From Polyangiaceae bacterium (GTDB taxonomy: Bacteria > Myxococcota_A > Polyangia > Polyangiales > Polyangiaceae): DNA of 57,612 bases. The DNA is taken from contig JAICTZ010000047.1 of the NCBI GenBank assembly GCA_025936115.1, forward strand, positions 1-57,612, given 5' to 3'. Shown piece after piece: positions 1 through 7,121 of this stretch. Made by a program: the position numbers and the translations under genes. Below the pieces are notes generated by a model. That model was not told the DNA's origin, searched no databases, and was given only the letters and a program-made list of their open reading frames with translations. Each line of letters starts with the position of its first letter. The first letter of the stretch is position 1.

Positions 1-1
1 C

Positions 2-547
2 GTAGAGCGCGCCGAACGCGCCGTGCGTGAGAAAAATCCCGAGCTCGGCGCCGACGAAATCGCGAGGGTCGCAGAAGCCGTCGGCATCGGCGCGCTCAAG
101 TACGCCGATCTCTCGAGCGATCGCATCAAAGACTACGTCTTCGATTGGGACCGCATGCTCGCCTTCGAGGGCAACACCGGGCCGTACCTGCAGTACGCGC
201 ACGCCCGCATCTGCTCCATCGCGCGCAAAGCCGCCGACGCCGGCATCGCTGCCGGCCCGGAGACGCCCCTGCTCCTCGCCACCGAACCCGAGCGCCGCCT
301 CGCCGTCGAGCTGCTCATGCTCGAGCCGGTCCTCGCGAGCGTCGAACGCACGCTCGAGCCCCACAAACTCTGCGGCTACCTCTACGAGCTCGCGACCACC
401 TTCACGAGCTTCTACGAAAGCTCGCCCGTCCTCCGCGCCGACGACGCCCCGACGCGCGCCTCACGCCTCATGCTCTGCCAAGCGACACGCTCCGTGCTCG
501 GGCTCGGCCTCGGGCTACTCGGCATGACGGCGCCCGAGCGGATGTAG
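2..547 (+). CDS. argS: Arginyl-tRNA synthetase, C-terminal part (5' truncated by window edge)
   Basis: Class I aminoacyl-tRNA synthetase that charges tRNA-Arg in the cytoplasm. The frame is open from the window edge, so only about the last 180 residues are seen. They hold the end of the catalytic core (KYADLSSDRIKDYVFDWDRM, then EGNTGPYLQYAHARI) followed by the all-helical DALR anticodon-binding domain, which ends in the family-typical form, a late LGLGLLG stretch then M.PERM. The HIGH motif would lie upstream, outside the window. A strong terminator overlaps the stop codon. The assignment rests on the well-conserved NTGPYLQYAHAR block; confidence is high although the gene is partial. Confidence 0.96.
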   Translation, partial: VERAERAVREKNPELGADEIARVAEAVGIGALKYADLSSDRIKDYVFDWDRMLAFEGNTGPYLQYAHARICSIARKAADAGIAAGPETPLLLATEPERRLAVELLMLEPVLASVERTLEPHKLCGYLYELATTFTSFYESSPVLRADDAPTRASRLMLCQATRSVLGLGLGLLGMTAPERM

Positions 548-603
548 CGGCCGACAGTGCGGCGCCGTCGTACAGCTGCCGCGCTAGGCGGCCGCTCTTT
601 TTC
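546..603 (+). terminator. Intrinsic terminator of argS
   Basis: The arms AGCGGCC (546-552) and GGCCGCT (590-596) pair and are followed by CTTTTTC. An inner GC-rich arm pair strengthens the structure. It begins inside the argS stop codon, so the transcript ends directly after the gene. Confidence 0.8.
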
Positions 604-619
604 ACGGTAGGATGAAAGT

Positions 620-847
620 ATGACAGCCGCGAAGGTCGCCGTTACGATTCCGGCGGAGGTACTCAAGCTCGCTCGCCAGCAAATCAAAGCCGGACGAGCC
701 AAGTCACTGAGCGCGCTCGTCAGCGAAGCTGTCGGCGAGAAAGTACGCCGAGACCAGCTGCTCGAGATTCTAGACGAGATGGACGCCCGCCGTGGAAAGC
801 CGAGCAAGGAGGCCGAGCGATGGGCAAAGCGCGTACTCGGGCGGTAG
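620..847 (+). CDS. Ribbon-helix-helix antitoxin-like protein (VapB/ParD type)
   Basis: A 75-residue protein, probably a DNA-binding antitoxin that neutralises the PIN protein encoded next. The N-terminus (KVAVTIPAEVLKLARQQIKA) fits the beta-strand plus helix A of a ribbon-helix-helix fold, followed by SLSALVSEAV for helix B. The C-terminal part is charged and helical, as expected for a toxin-wrapping tail. The ATG has an AGGATG ribosome site just upstream. It overlaps the next gene by 28 nt in another frame, so the two are translationally coupled. Such pairs normally repress their own promoter, which would lie between the argS terminator and 620. The function is inferred from fold and context. 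Confidence 0.75.
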   Translation: MTAAKVAVTIPAEVLKLARQQIKAGRAKSLSALVSEAVGEKVRRDQLLEILDEMDARRGKPSKEAERWAKRVLGR

Positions 848-1212
848 TGCTCGACGCCGGTGCGCTCATCGCTTTCGAGCGTGAAGATCCGCACATGCGA
901 GCGTTGTTCCGCTTGGCGCTGCGCTCGGGCGCGCGCCTGGTGGTGCCAGCGACTGTCGTCGCGCAGGTGTTCAGGGATCGCGCACGCCAGGTCCCGCTGC
1001 ACGCGTTACTGAACGGCCCGACCACGTCGATACCCGCGTTCGACCGCCCGCTAGCAGAGGCCGCGGGCACCCTCTGCGGCAGAGCGGGCACTTCGGACAT
1101 CGTCGACGCTTCTGTGGTTCTGGTGGCACGGCAGGAACGAGCGTCCGTCGTGACGAGCGATCCGGAGGATCTGGCTCGCCTCGATCCGCATCTCGCGCTC
1201 GAACGAATCTGA
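820..1212 (+). CDS. PIN-domain toxin (VapC-like ribonuclease)
   Basis: A 130-residue PIN-domain protein, expected to be a metal-dependent endoribonuclease toxin. The acidic residues of the fold are visible: Asp in VVLDAGALIAFERED near residue 12, a Glu/Asp region in the middle, Asp in TSDIVDASVVLVA near residue 93-97, and TSDPEDLARL near the end. Length is normal for VapC proteins. It starts inside the antitoxin gene (overlap 820-847), which ties the two together as one module. It ends 13 bp before a convergent gene. The RNA target cannot be read from the sequence. Confidence 0.8.
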   Translation: MGKARTRAVVLDAGALIAFEREDPHMRALFRLALRSGARLVVPATVVAQVFRDRARQVPLHALLNGPTTSIPAFDRPLAEAAGTLCGRAGTSDIVDASVVLVARQERASVVTSDPEDLARLDPHLALERI

Positions 1213-1225
1213 GCGTGAGAACGCG

Positions 1226-2170
1226 CTACATTCCCGCCGTGCCGACCGTAATGATCGTCGTCGTCGGCGCGAGCAGCGGATCGTTCGAGCCTTCGTCCTG
1301 CACTTTGGCCGTGCCCTGATCGGTCACTTCGACCACGATTTCGAGCGCAACCGTCGCCTGCTCGTAGGTGCGCAGGCCGAAGTCGATGCCCGTGAGCGCA
1401 GCGACGGTCGCAGGCACCCACTGCTTCACGAGCGGATCCTTGTTCGAATGGTTTTCGAAATCGAAGGCGTGATTGACGTAGGTGGGGAGCAGTCCCGCCT
1501 GGTCCGCGGGATCGACGGGCTGTCCGCCGGGGTACGCCGTCGGCGGGAACTTGATGAGGTCCATCGCCGTTCCGAAGTCACGCGCGACCTCGTCGAGATC
1601 GTCGTAGGTGAACGTGCCGTGAAGGCGTGACTTGTCCCCCGCGCTCGAGCGCGCGAGCGGGAAGTACTGGTCGAGCGCGGAGAGGTTCGGCTGGTATTTG
1701 CCCTCCTCCGGATCGACGAGCGTGAGTCCCGGCCAGTAGCGTCCGAATTCCGTCCACGGATCGACGAGTAGCTCGACGTTGTGCGCCTGATCGTCGAGGT
1801 TCGTGAGCGTCCAGGAGATCTGCACGCGCACGTCTTTCAGCGTGATCCACGGCTCGCGGCCGTACGGCTCGTAGCCGCTCGAGGCTCCGGGCATGCCGTC
1901 CTTGGGCGCAAGAATCGGAAACTCTAGGCCCTTTTTGACCTCGTAAATCGTGAGCTCGTCCGTCATGAAGACGGGCGTTACACCCTGGTACATGGCGACC
2001 TGCGCGGGCGGCAACATGCGTGTGTCGCCGTCGCTGCCGCACGCGGCCGTCGTCGCCGCGACGCACACGAGAGCGGCGAGGGCTCCGAACCCCGGCCCGG
2101 GGCCGAGCGGCCCCACGACGCGAGCGCGCCTGGACTCGAGGTCAGCGCGAAGGAAGCGTCGATTCAGCAT
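1226..2170 (-). CDS. Putative secreted lipoprotein of unknown function
   Basis: Not recognised beyond being exported. The chosen ATG (2170) has an AGAAAGG ribosome site; an in-frame start 33 nt further up is less likely. After an Arg-rich n-region comes a hydrophobic core ending LVCVAATTAAC, a plausible lipobox with Cys near residue 43, then a mature part of about 270 residues rich in Asp, Tyr and Pro (for example RVQISWTLTNLDDQAHNVELL, suggesting a beta-sandwich). It lies downstream of the AgmX-like gene on the same strand, about 80 nt away, and may be co-transcribed with it. Attachment to the envelope is inferred from the signal only. Confidence 0.6.
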   Translation of the reverse strand: MLNRRFLRADLESRRARVVGPLGPGPGFGALAALVCVAATTAACGSDGDTRMLPPAQVAMYQGVTPVFMTDELTIYEVKKGLEFPILAPKDGMPGASSGYEPYGREPWITLKDVRVQISWTLTNLDDQAHNVELLVDPWTEFGRYWPGLTLVDPEEGKYQPNLSALDQYFPLARSSAGDKSRLHGTFTYDDLDEVARDFGTAMDLIKFPPTAYPGGQPVDPADQAGLLPTYVNHAFDFENHSNKDPLVKQWVPATVAALTGIDFGLRTYEQATVALEIVVEVTDQGTAKVQDEGSNDPLLAPTTTIITVGTAGM

Positions 2171-2252
2171 GATGGCCTTTCTCGCCGGGACTTGCCGCAG
2201 CACTCGCGCTTCAGCGATCCAGGTTTCGTGCCAAGGGGCTCACGCCGCACCA

Positions 2253-3635
2253 TCACTTCCCTTTGAAGACGAACGGGAACGCCGCGTTGGTCGGCTTGTC
2301 CGCCACCGGAAACTTCAAGCGATTGAAGGTGCGGAGCATGCAGCCCTCCACGCGCGGATTGTTGAGCGAGCTGTGCGCGACGTTGGCGCTCGCGACGTCT
2401 CCGCCCGGACTCACGCTGAACGAAACCGTCACGCCACCTTTGGCGCCCGGATCCTTGTCGAGCGCGATCTCGTAACAAGCCTTGAACGCGCCGTAACGCG
2501 ACATCACGACGCGGCTGATCTGTTCGGGAGTGAGGCCTTGACCGGGCTTGGCGGCGCCGGCGCCCGTCACCTTGCGCTCGCCGTCGCCCGTGCCCGAGCC
2601 TTCGCCCGCACCGACGCCGCCTTTACCGGGACCGCCGAGACCCGCGCGGCCGGGACCGCCGTGCCCGCTGCCAAAGCCGCCGCCTTTGCCCGGTCCCCAG
2701 CCGGTATCGAGCGTGCCGGAGCCGAACGGGACGCCGCCTTCCGCGGTACCGCCCCCGCCGGGTCCGCCGCCACGGAGTCCCGTACCGGAACCTTGGCCGA
2801 GCACGATTGAATCCGAGCGCAAGCCGCCGAGCGCATCCGCGACGGAGCTGATCGTGCCGAGCGTCTTCTTCACTTCGTCACCGACGTCGGAGTTGAGCGC
2901 TTCGGCCATGCCGCCGAGTCCCGCCGCCGGCTCGCCCGTGAGCTTGGTTTCCTTCTCGGCGCCTTGTTTGCCGAGCTTGCCCTCCGCGCCTTTGATCTTC
3001 TTGCCGCCGCCTTGAGGCTTGGTGTCCTTGGCGCCGGGATCCGGCACACCTGCGCCCTTGTCTTGTTGGTCTACCGCGGGTGGCGGCGGAATATCTTCGG
3101 GCTTCAGGTTGAGCTGCGCCAAGAGGTCGGCTTGGCTCGTGAGCTCGATGGGCTTCGGGATGCCGCGCGGCGTCGTGATCGCCCACATCAGCGCGAGCCC
3201 GCCGCCGACGGCGATGGTCGCGAAGATGAACGAGAGCCAAAAGCCCCAGTCCATGCGGCGCTTCTTCTTGAGCGCGGGGACCGCGTCCGCGAACTGGAAG
3301 AAGACGGAGAAGTTCCCGTATTGAACGACGCCGTAGTCGCCCGCGACGATAGGGATCGGCGCGCCGTTCGCGCCGAGGTCGGCGGGGTTTTCTTGCCGTC
3401 CGCGCAGCACGATTTCGCCGCCGGTCGCGCCGCGCGCGTCGAGCTCCCAACCGGACGCTACGGCGCGGATCGGGAAATCCGACATCGGCGAGCCGTCGGG
3501 TTTCGCGACGAGCGCTGCCGGACCGTCGCCGAAGTGGAGGCTCTCGCCGGTCGAGAGCGAGCGTGCTTTGAGCACGGTCGTCCCCCAGACGGCAGCGGTG
3601 CGCAAGACGACCGGCGCGGGCGCGGGCGCGCTCAT
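2253..3635 (-). CDS. AgmX/PglI C-terminal domain protein (TonB-like)
   Basis: Membrane-anchored protein of about 460 residues. The N-terminal ~125 residues look like an FHA/beta-rich cytoplasmic domain (HFGDGPAALVAKPDGSPM). One transmembrane segment follows KKKRRMDWGFWLSFIFATIA, then a Pro-rich stretch, a long Gly-rich linker (about residues 270-350), and a C-terminal AgmX/PglI-type domain: ISRVVMSRYGAFKACYEIAL, GGVTVSFSVSPGGDVASANV, and a closing CMLRTFNRLKFP. In myxobacteria this domain occurs in gliding-motility and envelope proteins; its fold resembles the TonB C-terminus. The ATG at 3635 overlaps the TGA of the upstream gene as ATGA, which indicates translational coupling; a start 9 nt upstream is possible. 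Confidence 0.8.
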   Translation of the reverse strand: MSAPAPAPVVLRTAAVWGTTVLKARSLSTGESLHFGDGPAALVAKPDGSPMSDFPIRAVASGWELDARGATGGEIVLRGRQENPADLGANGAPIPIVAGDYGVVQYGNFSVFFQFADAVPALKKKRRMDWGFWLSFIFATIAVGGGLALMWAITTPRGIPKPIELTSQADLLAQLNLKPEDIPPPPAVDQQDKGAGVPDPGAKDTKPQGGGKKIKGAEGKLGKQGAEKETKLTGEPAAGLGGMAEALNSDVGDEVKKTLGTISSVADALGGLRSDSIVLGQGSGTGLRGGGPGGGGTAEGGVPFGSGTLDTGWGPGKGGGFGSGHGGPGRAGLGGPGKGGVGAGEGSGTGDGERKVTGAGAAKPGQGLTPEQISRVVMSRYGAFKACYEIALDKDPGAKGGVTVSFSVSPGGDVASANVAHSSLNNPRVEGCMLRTFNRLKFPVADKPTNAAFPFVFKGK

Positions 3636-4063
3636 CGCAAGCACGCGCTCCGTCGCGTGTCGGAGAGCTCCGGCATGAACGAACGATGCCCGAGATCACC
3701 CGCTTCGAACTCGGCGCGCACCCGGCGCAAGAAATAGACGATCTGCGGCGACTTGAGCCGGCCTTCGACCTCGACGGCGTTGAACTTGTACGTCTTCACG
3801 CCCTTCTCGCTCTCGGACTCTTCGGTCGCGGCGACCTTGCCCTGAGCTTTGCCGTCTTTCGTCGCGTCTTTGCCGACGGGCGCCTTCACGGGCGTCTCGG
3901 GCGGCGTGCTCGCCGACGTGTCGGTGGCGGGTTCGGCCGGCGCAGCGGGCGTCTCCTTGACCGGCTTGGTCTTCGCGGGCGCGTGCCAGCGCGGCTTCCC
4001 GAAGCTCGGCGCCGCAACCAAGAGCGCGACGACGAGCCCTCGCAACCAAAGTCCACGTCGCAT
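3632..4063 (-). CDS. Small exported protein coupled to AgmX-like gene
   Basis: A 143-residue protein with a clear signal peptide (MRRGLWLRGLVVALLVAAPS) followed by an Ala/Pro/Lys/Thr-rich linker and a short conserved-looking C-terminal part, YKFNAVEVEGRLKSPQIVYF, then LRRVRAEFEAGDLGHRSF. I do not recognise a catalytic motif. It shares an ATGA overlap with the AgmX-like gene, so the two are probably made in fixed ratio and may act together in the periplasm. The frame stays open further upstream, but the signal peptide decides the start at 4063. It diverges from the three-gene cassette at 4210. Confidence 0.65.
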   Translation of the reverse strand: MRRGLWLRGLVVALLVAAPSFGKPRWHAPAKTKPVKETPAAPAEPATDTSASTPPETPVKAPVGKDATKDGKAQGKVAATEESESEKGVKTYKFNAVEVEGRLKSPQIVYFLRRVRAEFEAGDLGHRSFMPELSDTRRSACLR

Positions 4064-4209
4064 CGGAACATCGAGGATAGCCGAAGGCCCGCGGTTCGCA
4101 CCAGCGGCGAGCGCGTCACTTTTTCCGCAACTCGGCGAGCGGACGCCCGACCCAATCTCGAGCACGCACTGATTCCACCCGCGCTGCTCGAAACGAAAGG
4201 ACTCCCACC

Positions 4210-4842
4210 ATGACCGACATCGGATCCACGGGCTCCATGAGCGACGGCGAGATCGTCGCTTGGCTCGAGCAGAAATCGAACGATCAGTACCACGGGTTGA
4301 AAGCTGAAATGAATGCGTCCGACCAGCGTGCCCAGCTGATCGAGGCACTCACCGACGCGCGTGCCGCCGTCGACGGTAATGATCCCAACACGGCATACGA
4401 CAAGCTCGGGAACATCGCCGCCTCGTCCGACGATCCGGACACCCAGGCGTTCGTGTTCGAGCAGCAGATTGGGCTATTGGGCTGGGTCACGCACGGCGAC
4501 ACCAAGTCGGACGAGCTCAAAGGCACCATCGATCAATCTTCCTTGAGCGACAAAGACAAGCAAGCACTCAAGGACAAGATTGTGCACGAGCGAGCGGTCA
4601 TGGATGCGACGGACACGAACGCCGACACCGACGAGAACCGGAAGGTTCACGATCAACAGAAACAGCACGTCAGCGAAGCTCTCGACGGCAGGACGACCGA
4701 CCTCACACACGTCGATCAAGTCGCTATGATCAACATTCAGCAAGCGGTCTCCGATGCGAAACAGACGCAGGAGCTGGCGTCGAACATCCTGTCCTCCCGC
4801 TCGCAAGCGAGCCTCGCCATCGTTGGCAATATTCGGGGTTGA
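4210..4842 (+). CDS. Cassette protein 1: soluble helical protein with shared C-terminal signature
   Basis: A 210-residue hydrophilic, mostly helical protein with no signal peptide, no membrane segment and no cysteine-based motif. It opens with MTDIGSTGSMSDGEIVAWLE and ends NILSSRSQASLAIVGNIRG (residues 192-210). That tail aligns residue by residue with the tails of the two following proteins. A GAAAGGA ribosome site lies about 10 nt before the ATG. It is first of three coupled genes, 8 nt before the next start. The order (soluble protein, then two with hydrophobic segments) resembles type III secretion filament/translocator operons such as espA-espD-espB, but this is inference from architecture; no apparatus gene is present nearby. 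Confidence 0.7.
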   Translation: MTDIGSTGSMSDGEIVAWLEQKSNDQYHGLKAEMNASDQRAQLIEALTDARAAVDGNDPNTAYDKLGNIAASSDDPDTQAFVFEQQIGLLGWVTHGDTKSDELKGTIDQSSLSDKDKQALKDKIVHERAVMDATDTNADTDENRKVHDQQKQHVSEALDGRTTDLTHVDQVAMINIQQAVSDAKQTQELASNILSSRSQASLAIVGNIRG

Positions 4843-4850
4843 GGCGCACC

Positions 4851-5630
4851 ATGAGTATGCAAATACAAGCGAGCACGCTCGCGTACGCCGACACGGAGCC
4901 GACTGGCGTGGCCACGATGAGCGATCCAGCTGCGGCACTGCTGGCGTTGATGCTCCAGAATAGTGCTGCGCAAAGCGGCGCGGCGCGAGCCGACATCGAT
5001 CACGCGACTCAGGCCATCGAAGACACGCGTCGCCAAGTCAAAGAAGCGATGCAGCGCGCCGCCGACGCGCAAGAACATAGCGGTTTTTTCCACAAATTGA
5101 GCGAGGTGTTCAGCGGCGACATCGGCGCGTTGTGCGAGCTCGTGGCAGCGGCGGCGGTCGTTGCGGCGACGGGCGGCGTTGGAGTAGCCGGGGTGCTCGC
5201 CATATCGGCCGCAGCCTTCAGCGTCAGCGGTGAGGTAGCCAAGCGCGCCGGAGCGAGCCCAGCAGTCTGCTGCGCCCTTTCCGGTATGGGCGCACTCGCC
5301 GGCATAGCCGTCGGCAATGTCGGCGGCGCCTCAGCCGCTTGGCAGGCGGTGGCGATGGGCGCCAAGGGCGCCGGAGCCGTTGCGACGGGGGCCGGGATCG
5401 GCGCCACGGTCGTGTCGAGCGATTGGCAGGCCACAGCCATGGATCGACAAGCCGACGCCACGGCAGCGCGCGGAGAGCAGAGCGCCGCTGCTGCAGACTT
5501 TGACCTCGCGCTCGGCCAACTCGAGCGCGCGGCACGAGATGCGAGCCGCGCCGGAAGCACTGCGGCAAACATCGTGCAAACCGAAAATGACGGACGCATG
5601 AGTCTCGTCGCGCGACTAGGAGCAGCATAA
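4851..5630 (+). CDS. Cassette protein 2: translocator-like protein with hydrophobic segments
   Basis: A 259-residue protein without a signal peptide. Residues 40-85 form an amphipathic helical region (ADIDHATQAIEDTRRQVKEA). Residues about 91-128 and 135-190 are Ala/Gly/Val-rich and long enough to form one or two membrane hairpins, separated by a CCALSG turn. From residue 172 the block KGAGAVAT is shared with protein 3 (residues 93-100), and both then run about 65 helical residues to the common tail NIVQTENDGRMSLVARL (240-256). The architecture (coiled coil, hydrophobic hairpin, coiled coil) resembles YopB/EspD-type translocators. The ATG at 4851 follows a GAGG site in the preceding stop codon region. 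Homology to known translocators is not proven. Confidence 0.68.
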   Translation: MSMQIQASTLAYADTEPTGVATMSDPAAALLALMLQNSAAQSGAARADIDHATQAIEDTRRQVKEAMQRAADAQEHSGFFHKLSEVFSGDIGALCELVAAAAVVAATGGVGVAGVLAISAAAFSVSGEVAKRAGASPAVCCALSGMGALAGIAVGNVGGASAAWQAVAMGAKGAGAVATGAGIGATVVSSDWQATAMDRQADATAARGEQSAAAADFDLALGQLERAARDASRAGSTAANIVQTENDGRMSLVARLGAA

Positions 5631-6157
5631 TGTCCACGACAATCACCGCCACCGATCCTGCGATCGCACTGGCCGCCCGCGAGATCGAGCTCGACAACGT
5701 GAACGCGGACCTCGATGCGGCGAACGTGCGAGCGGCACGCAATCAAGAGCAGGCAGCACTCGCGCAACAGGTCCAGAAGTTGCACGAGGCCGCTGACGAC
5801 ATTCGCAGAGGTGCACTCTTTCAGGGAGGATTTTCGCTAGCTGGAGCGGCGGCGTCGTTCTGCGGAACGGATGTGATCAAACCGGGCGTCTGTGCGGACC
5901 TCACGAAAGGAGCGGGGACAGTCGCGACCGCGCTTGCGGGGCCAATGGCACGCTGGACGGGGGAGGCGCAGCAGCGCGACGACGAGGCGGACGCCAAGAT
6001 GGCGGAAGCACACGTCAGCGATGCGCGAGCCCGCGCCGAAGAAGCGGAGCAGCATCGACAACGCATGGAGCAGGCAAGCGATCGAACGCTCTCGACGGTC
6101 GACGCGATCCTCAGTTCTGAAGCCCAGGGCAATCTCGCGCTGATCGCGAACGTCTAA
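5630..6157 (+). CDS. Cassette protein 3: shorter paralogue with shared C-terminal signature
   Basis: A 175-residue protein whose start overlaps the preceding stop codon (TAATG), with AGGAG upstream; strong coupling to protein 2. Residues 15-60 are a charged helical region, 61-107 a moderately hydrophobic Ala/Gly-rich stretch containing two cysteines (78, 88) and the KGAGTVAT block also found in protein 2, and 108-157 a strongly charged coiled coil (EAQQRDDEADAKMAEAHVSD). The last 17 residues, AILSSEAQGNLALIANV, match the tails of proteins 1 and 2. It could be the YopD/EspB-like partner of a translocator pair, or part of a different contact-dependent system. No chaperone gene accompanies it. 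Confidence 0.68.
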   Translation: MSTTITATDPAIALAAREIELDNVNADLDAANVRAARNQEQAALAQQVQKLHEAADDIRRGALFQGGFSLAGAAASFCGTDVIKPGVCADLTKGAGTVATALAGPMARWTGEAQQRDDEADAKMAEAHVSDARARAEEAEQHRQRMEQASDRTLSTVDAILSSEAQGNLALIANV

Positions 6158-6224
6158 GTCCTGCCGGGAGCTCGAGCCGTGCGATCGCCATCCGTCGCGC
6201 GCCTCGCGCCGCACGGCCCGTCCG

Positions 6225-7118
6225 TCACTCCTTGCGCGGCTCGAGCCACTCGACCGGTTCGTCGCGGAGCCAAGTGCGCTGGCGGCGCGCAAAAATGCGC
6301 GTCGCCCGCACGATCGAGAGGGCGAGTGCCTCCGTGTCGATGGGCGCGCCGCTCGCGAGCGCGAGGCTGACTTGCTTGTAACCGACGGCGCCCATCGCGC
6401 GACTCGCGCCGTAACCGGCGGCGTGCAGCGCGCTGACTTCGTCGAGCCAGCCCGCGGCGAGCATGGCTCGCACGCGTGCTTCGATGCGGCGATCGAGCTC
6501 GTCGCGCTCGCGCCGCACGCCGATGAGACGCGCCGTGTAACGCGGTGTGCGGAAACCGTGCTCCGCTTGCCAGCGGCTGAGCGGAATGCCCGTGAGCTCG
6601 TGGACTTCGAGCGCGCGGCTGACGCGCACCAAGTCGTTCGGCGCGAGACGCGCGGCGCTTTCAGGGTCGATCTGCGCGAGCTCGGCGTGCAGCGCTGGAC
6701 GCCCGTCGGTTTCGGCGCGGGCGCGGTGACGGGCGCGAATGGTGGCGTCGGCCTGGGGAGCGCTCGCAAGGCCGAAGAGCAGCGCGCGTACCCACAGGAA
6801 GGTGCCGCCGCACACGATGGGCTCGCGGCCGCGGGCGCGGATGTCGTCGATGGCCCGGGTGGCGAGTGTGGCCCAGCCGGCTGCGTCGATGGGCTCGTTC
6901 GGGTCGAGCACGTCGAGCACGTGATGCACGGCTCGCGCGCGCTCCTCGGCGCTCGGCTTGCCGCTGCCGATGTCGAAGCGGCGATAGACTTGCACGCTGT
7001 CGGCGCTCACGATTTCACCGCCGCGCTCTTCTGCGAGACGTATGGCGAGCTCAGTCTTGCCGGACGCCGTCGGGCCGACGACGACGACGAGCGGCGCTGC
7101 CTCGCTGCTCGCCGTCAC
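6225..7118 (-). CDS. miaA: tRNA dimethylallyltransferase MiaA
   Basis: Transfers a dimethylallyl group to N6 of A37 in tRNAs that read codons beginning with U. All signatures are present: P-loop VVGPTASGKTELAIRLA near residue 14, SADSVQVYRRFDIGSGKPS, VCGGTFLWVRALLFG (the GGTGLY-like motif, here GGTFLW), and the C-terminal YKQ and RRQRTWLRD. At 297 residues it is of normal length. The gene begins 3 nt after the mutL stop, the classic mutL-miaA order, and is therefore almost certainly co-transcribed and probably coupled. Function is assigned with high confidence. Confidence 0.95.
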   Translation of the reverse strand: MTASSEAAPLVVVVGPTASGKTELAIRLAEERGGEIVSADSVQVYRRFDIGSGKPSAEERARAVHHVLDVLDPNEPIDAAGWATLATRAIDDIRARGREPIVCGGTFLWVRALLFGLASAPQADATIRARHRARAETDGRPALHAELAQIDPESAARLAPNDLVRVSRALEVHELTGIPLSRWQAEHGFRTPRYTARLIGVRRERDELDRRIEARVRAMLAAGWLDEVSALHAAGYGASRAMGAVGYKQVSLALASGAPIDTEALALSIVRATRIFARRQRTWLRDEPVEWLEPRKE

Positions 7119-7121
7119 GCG

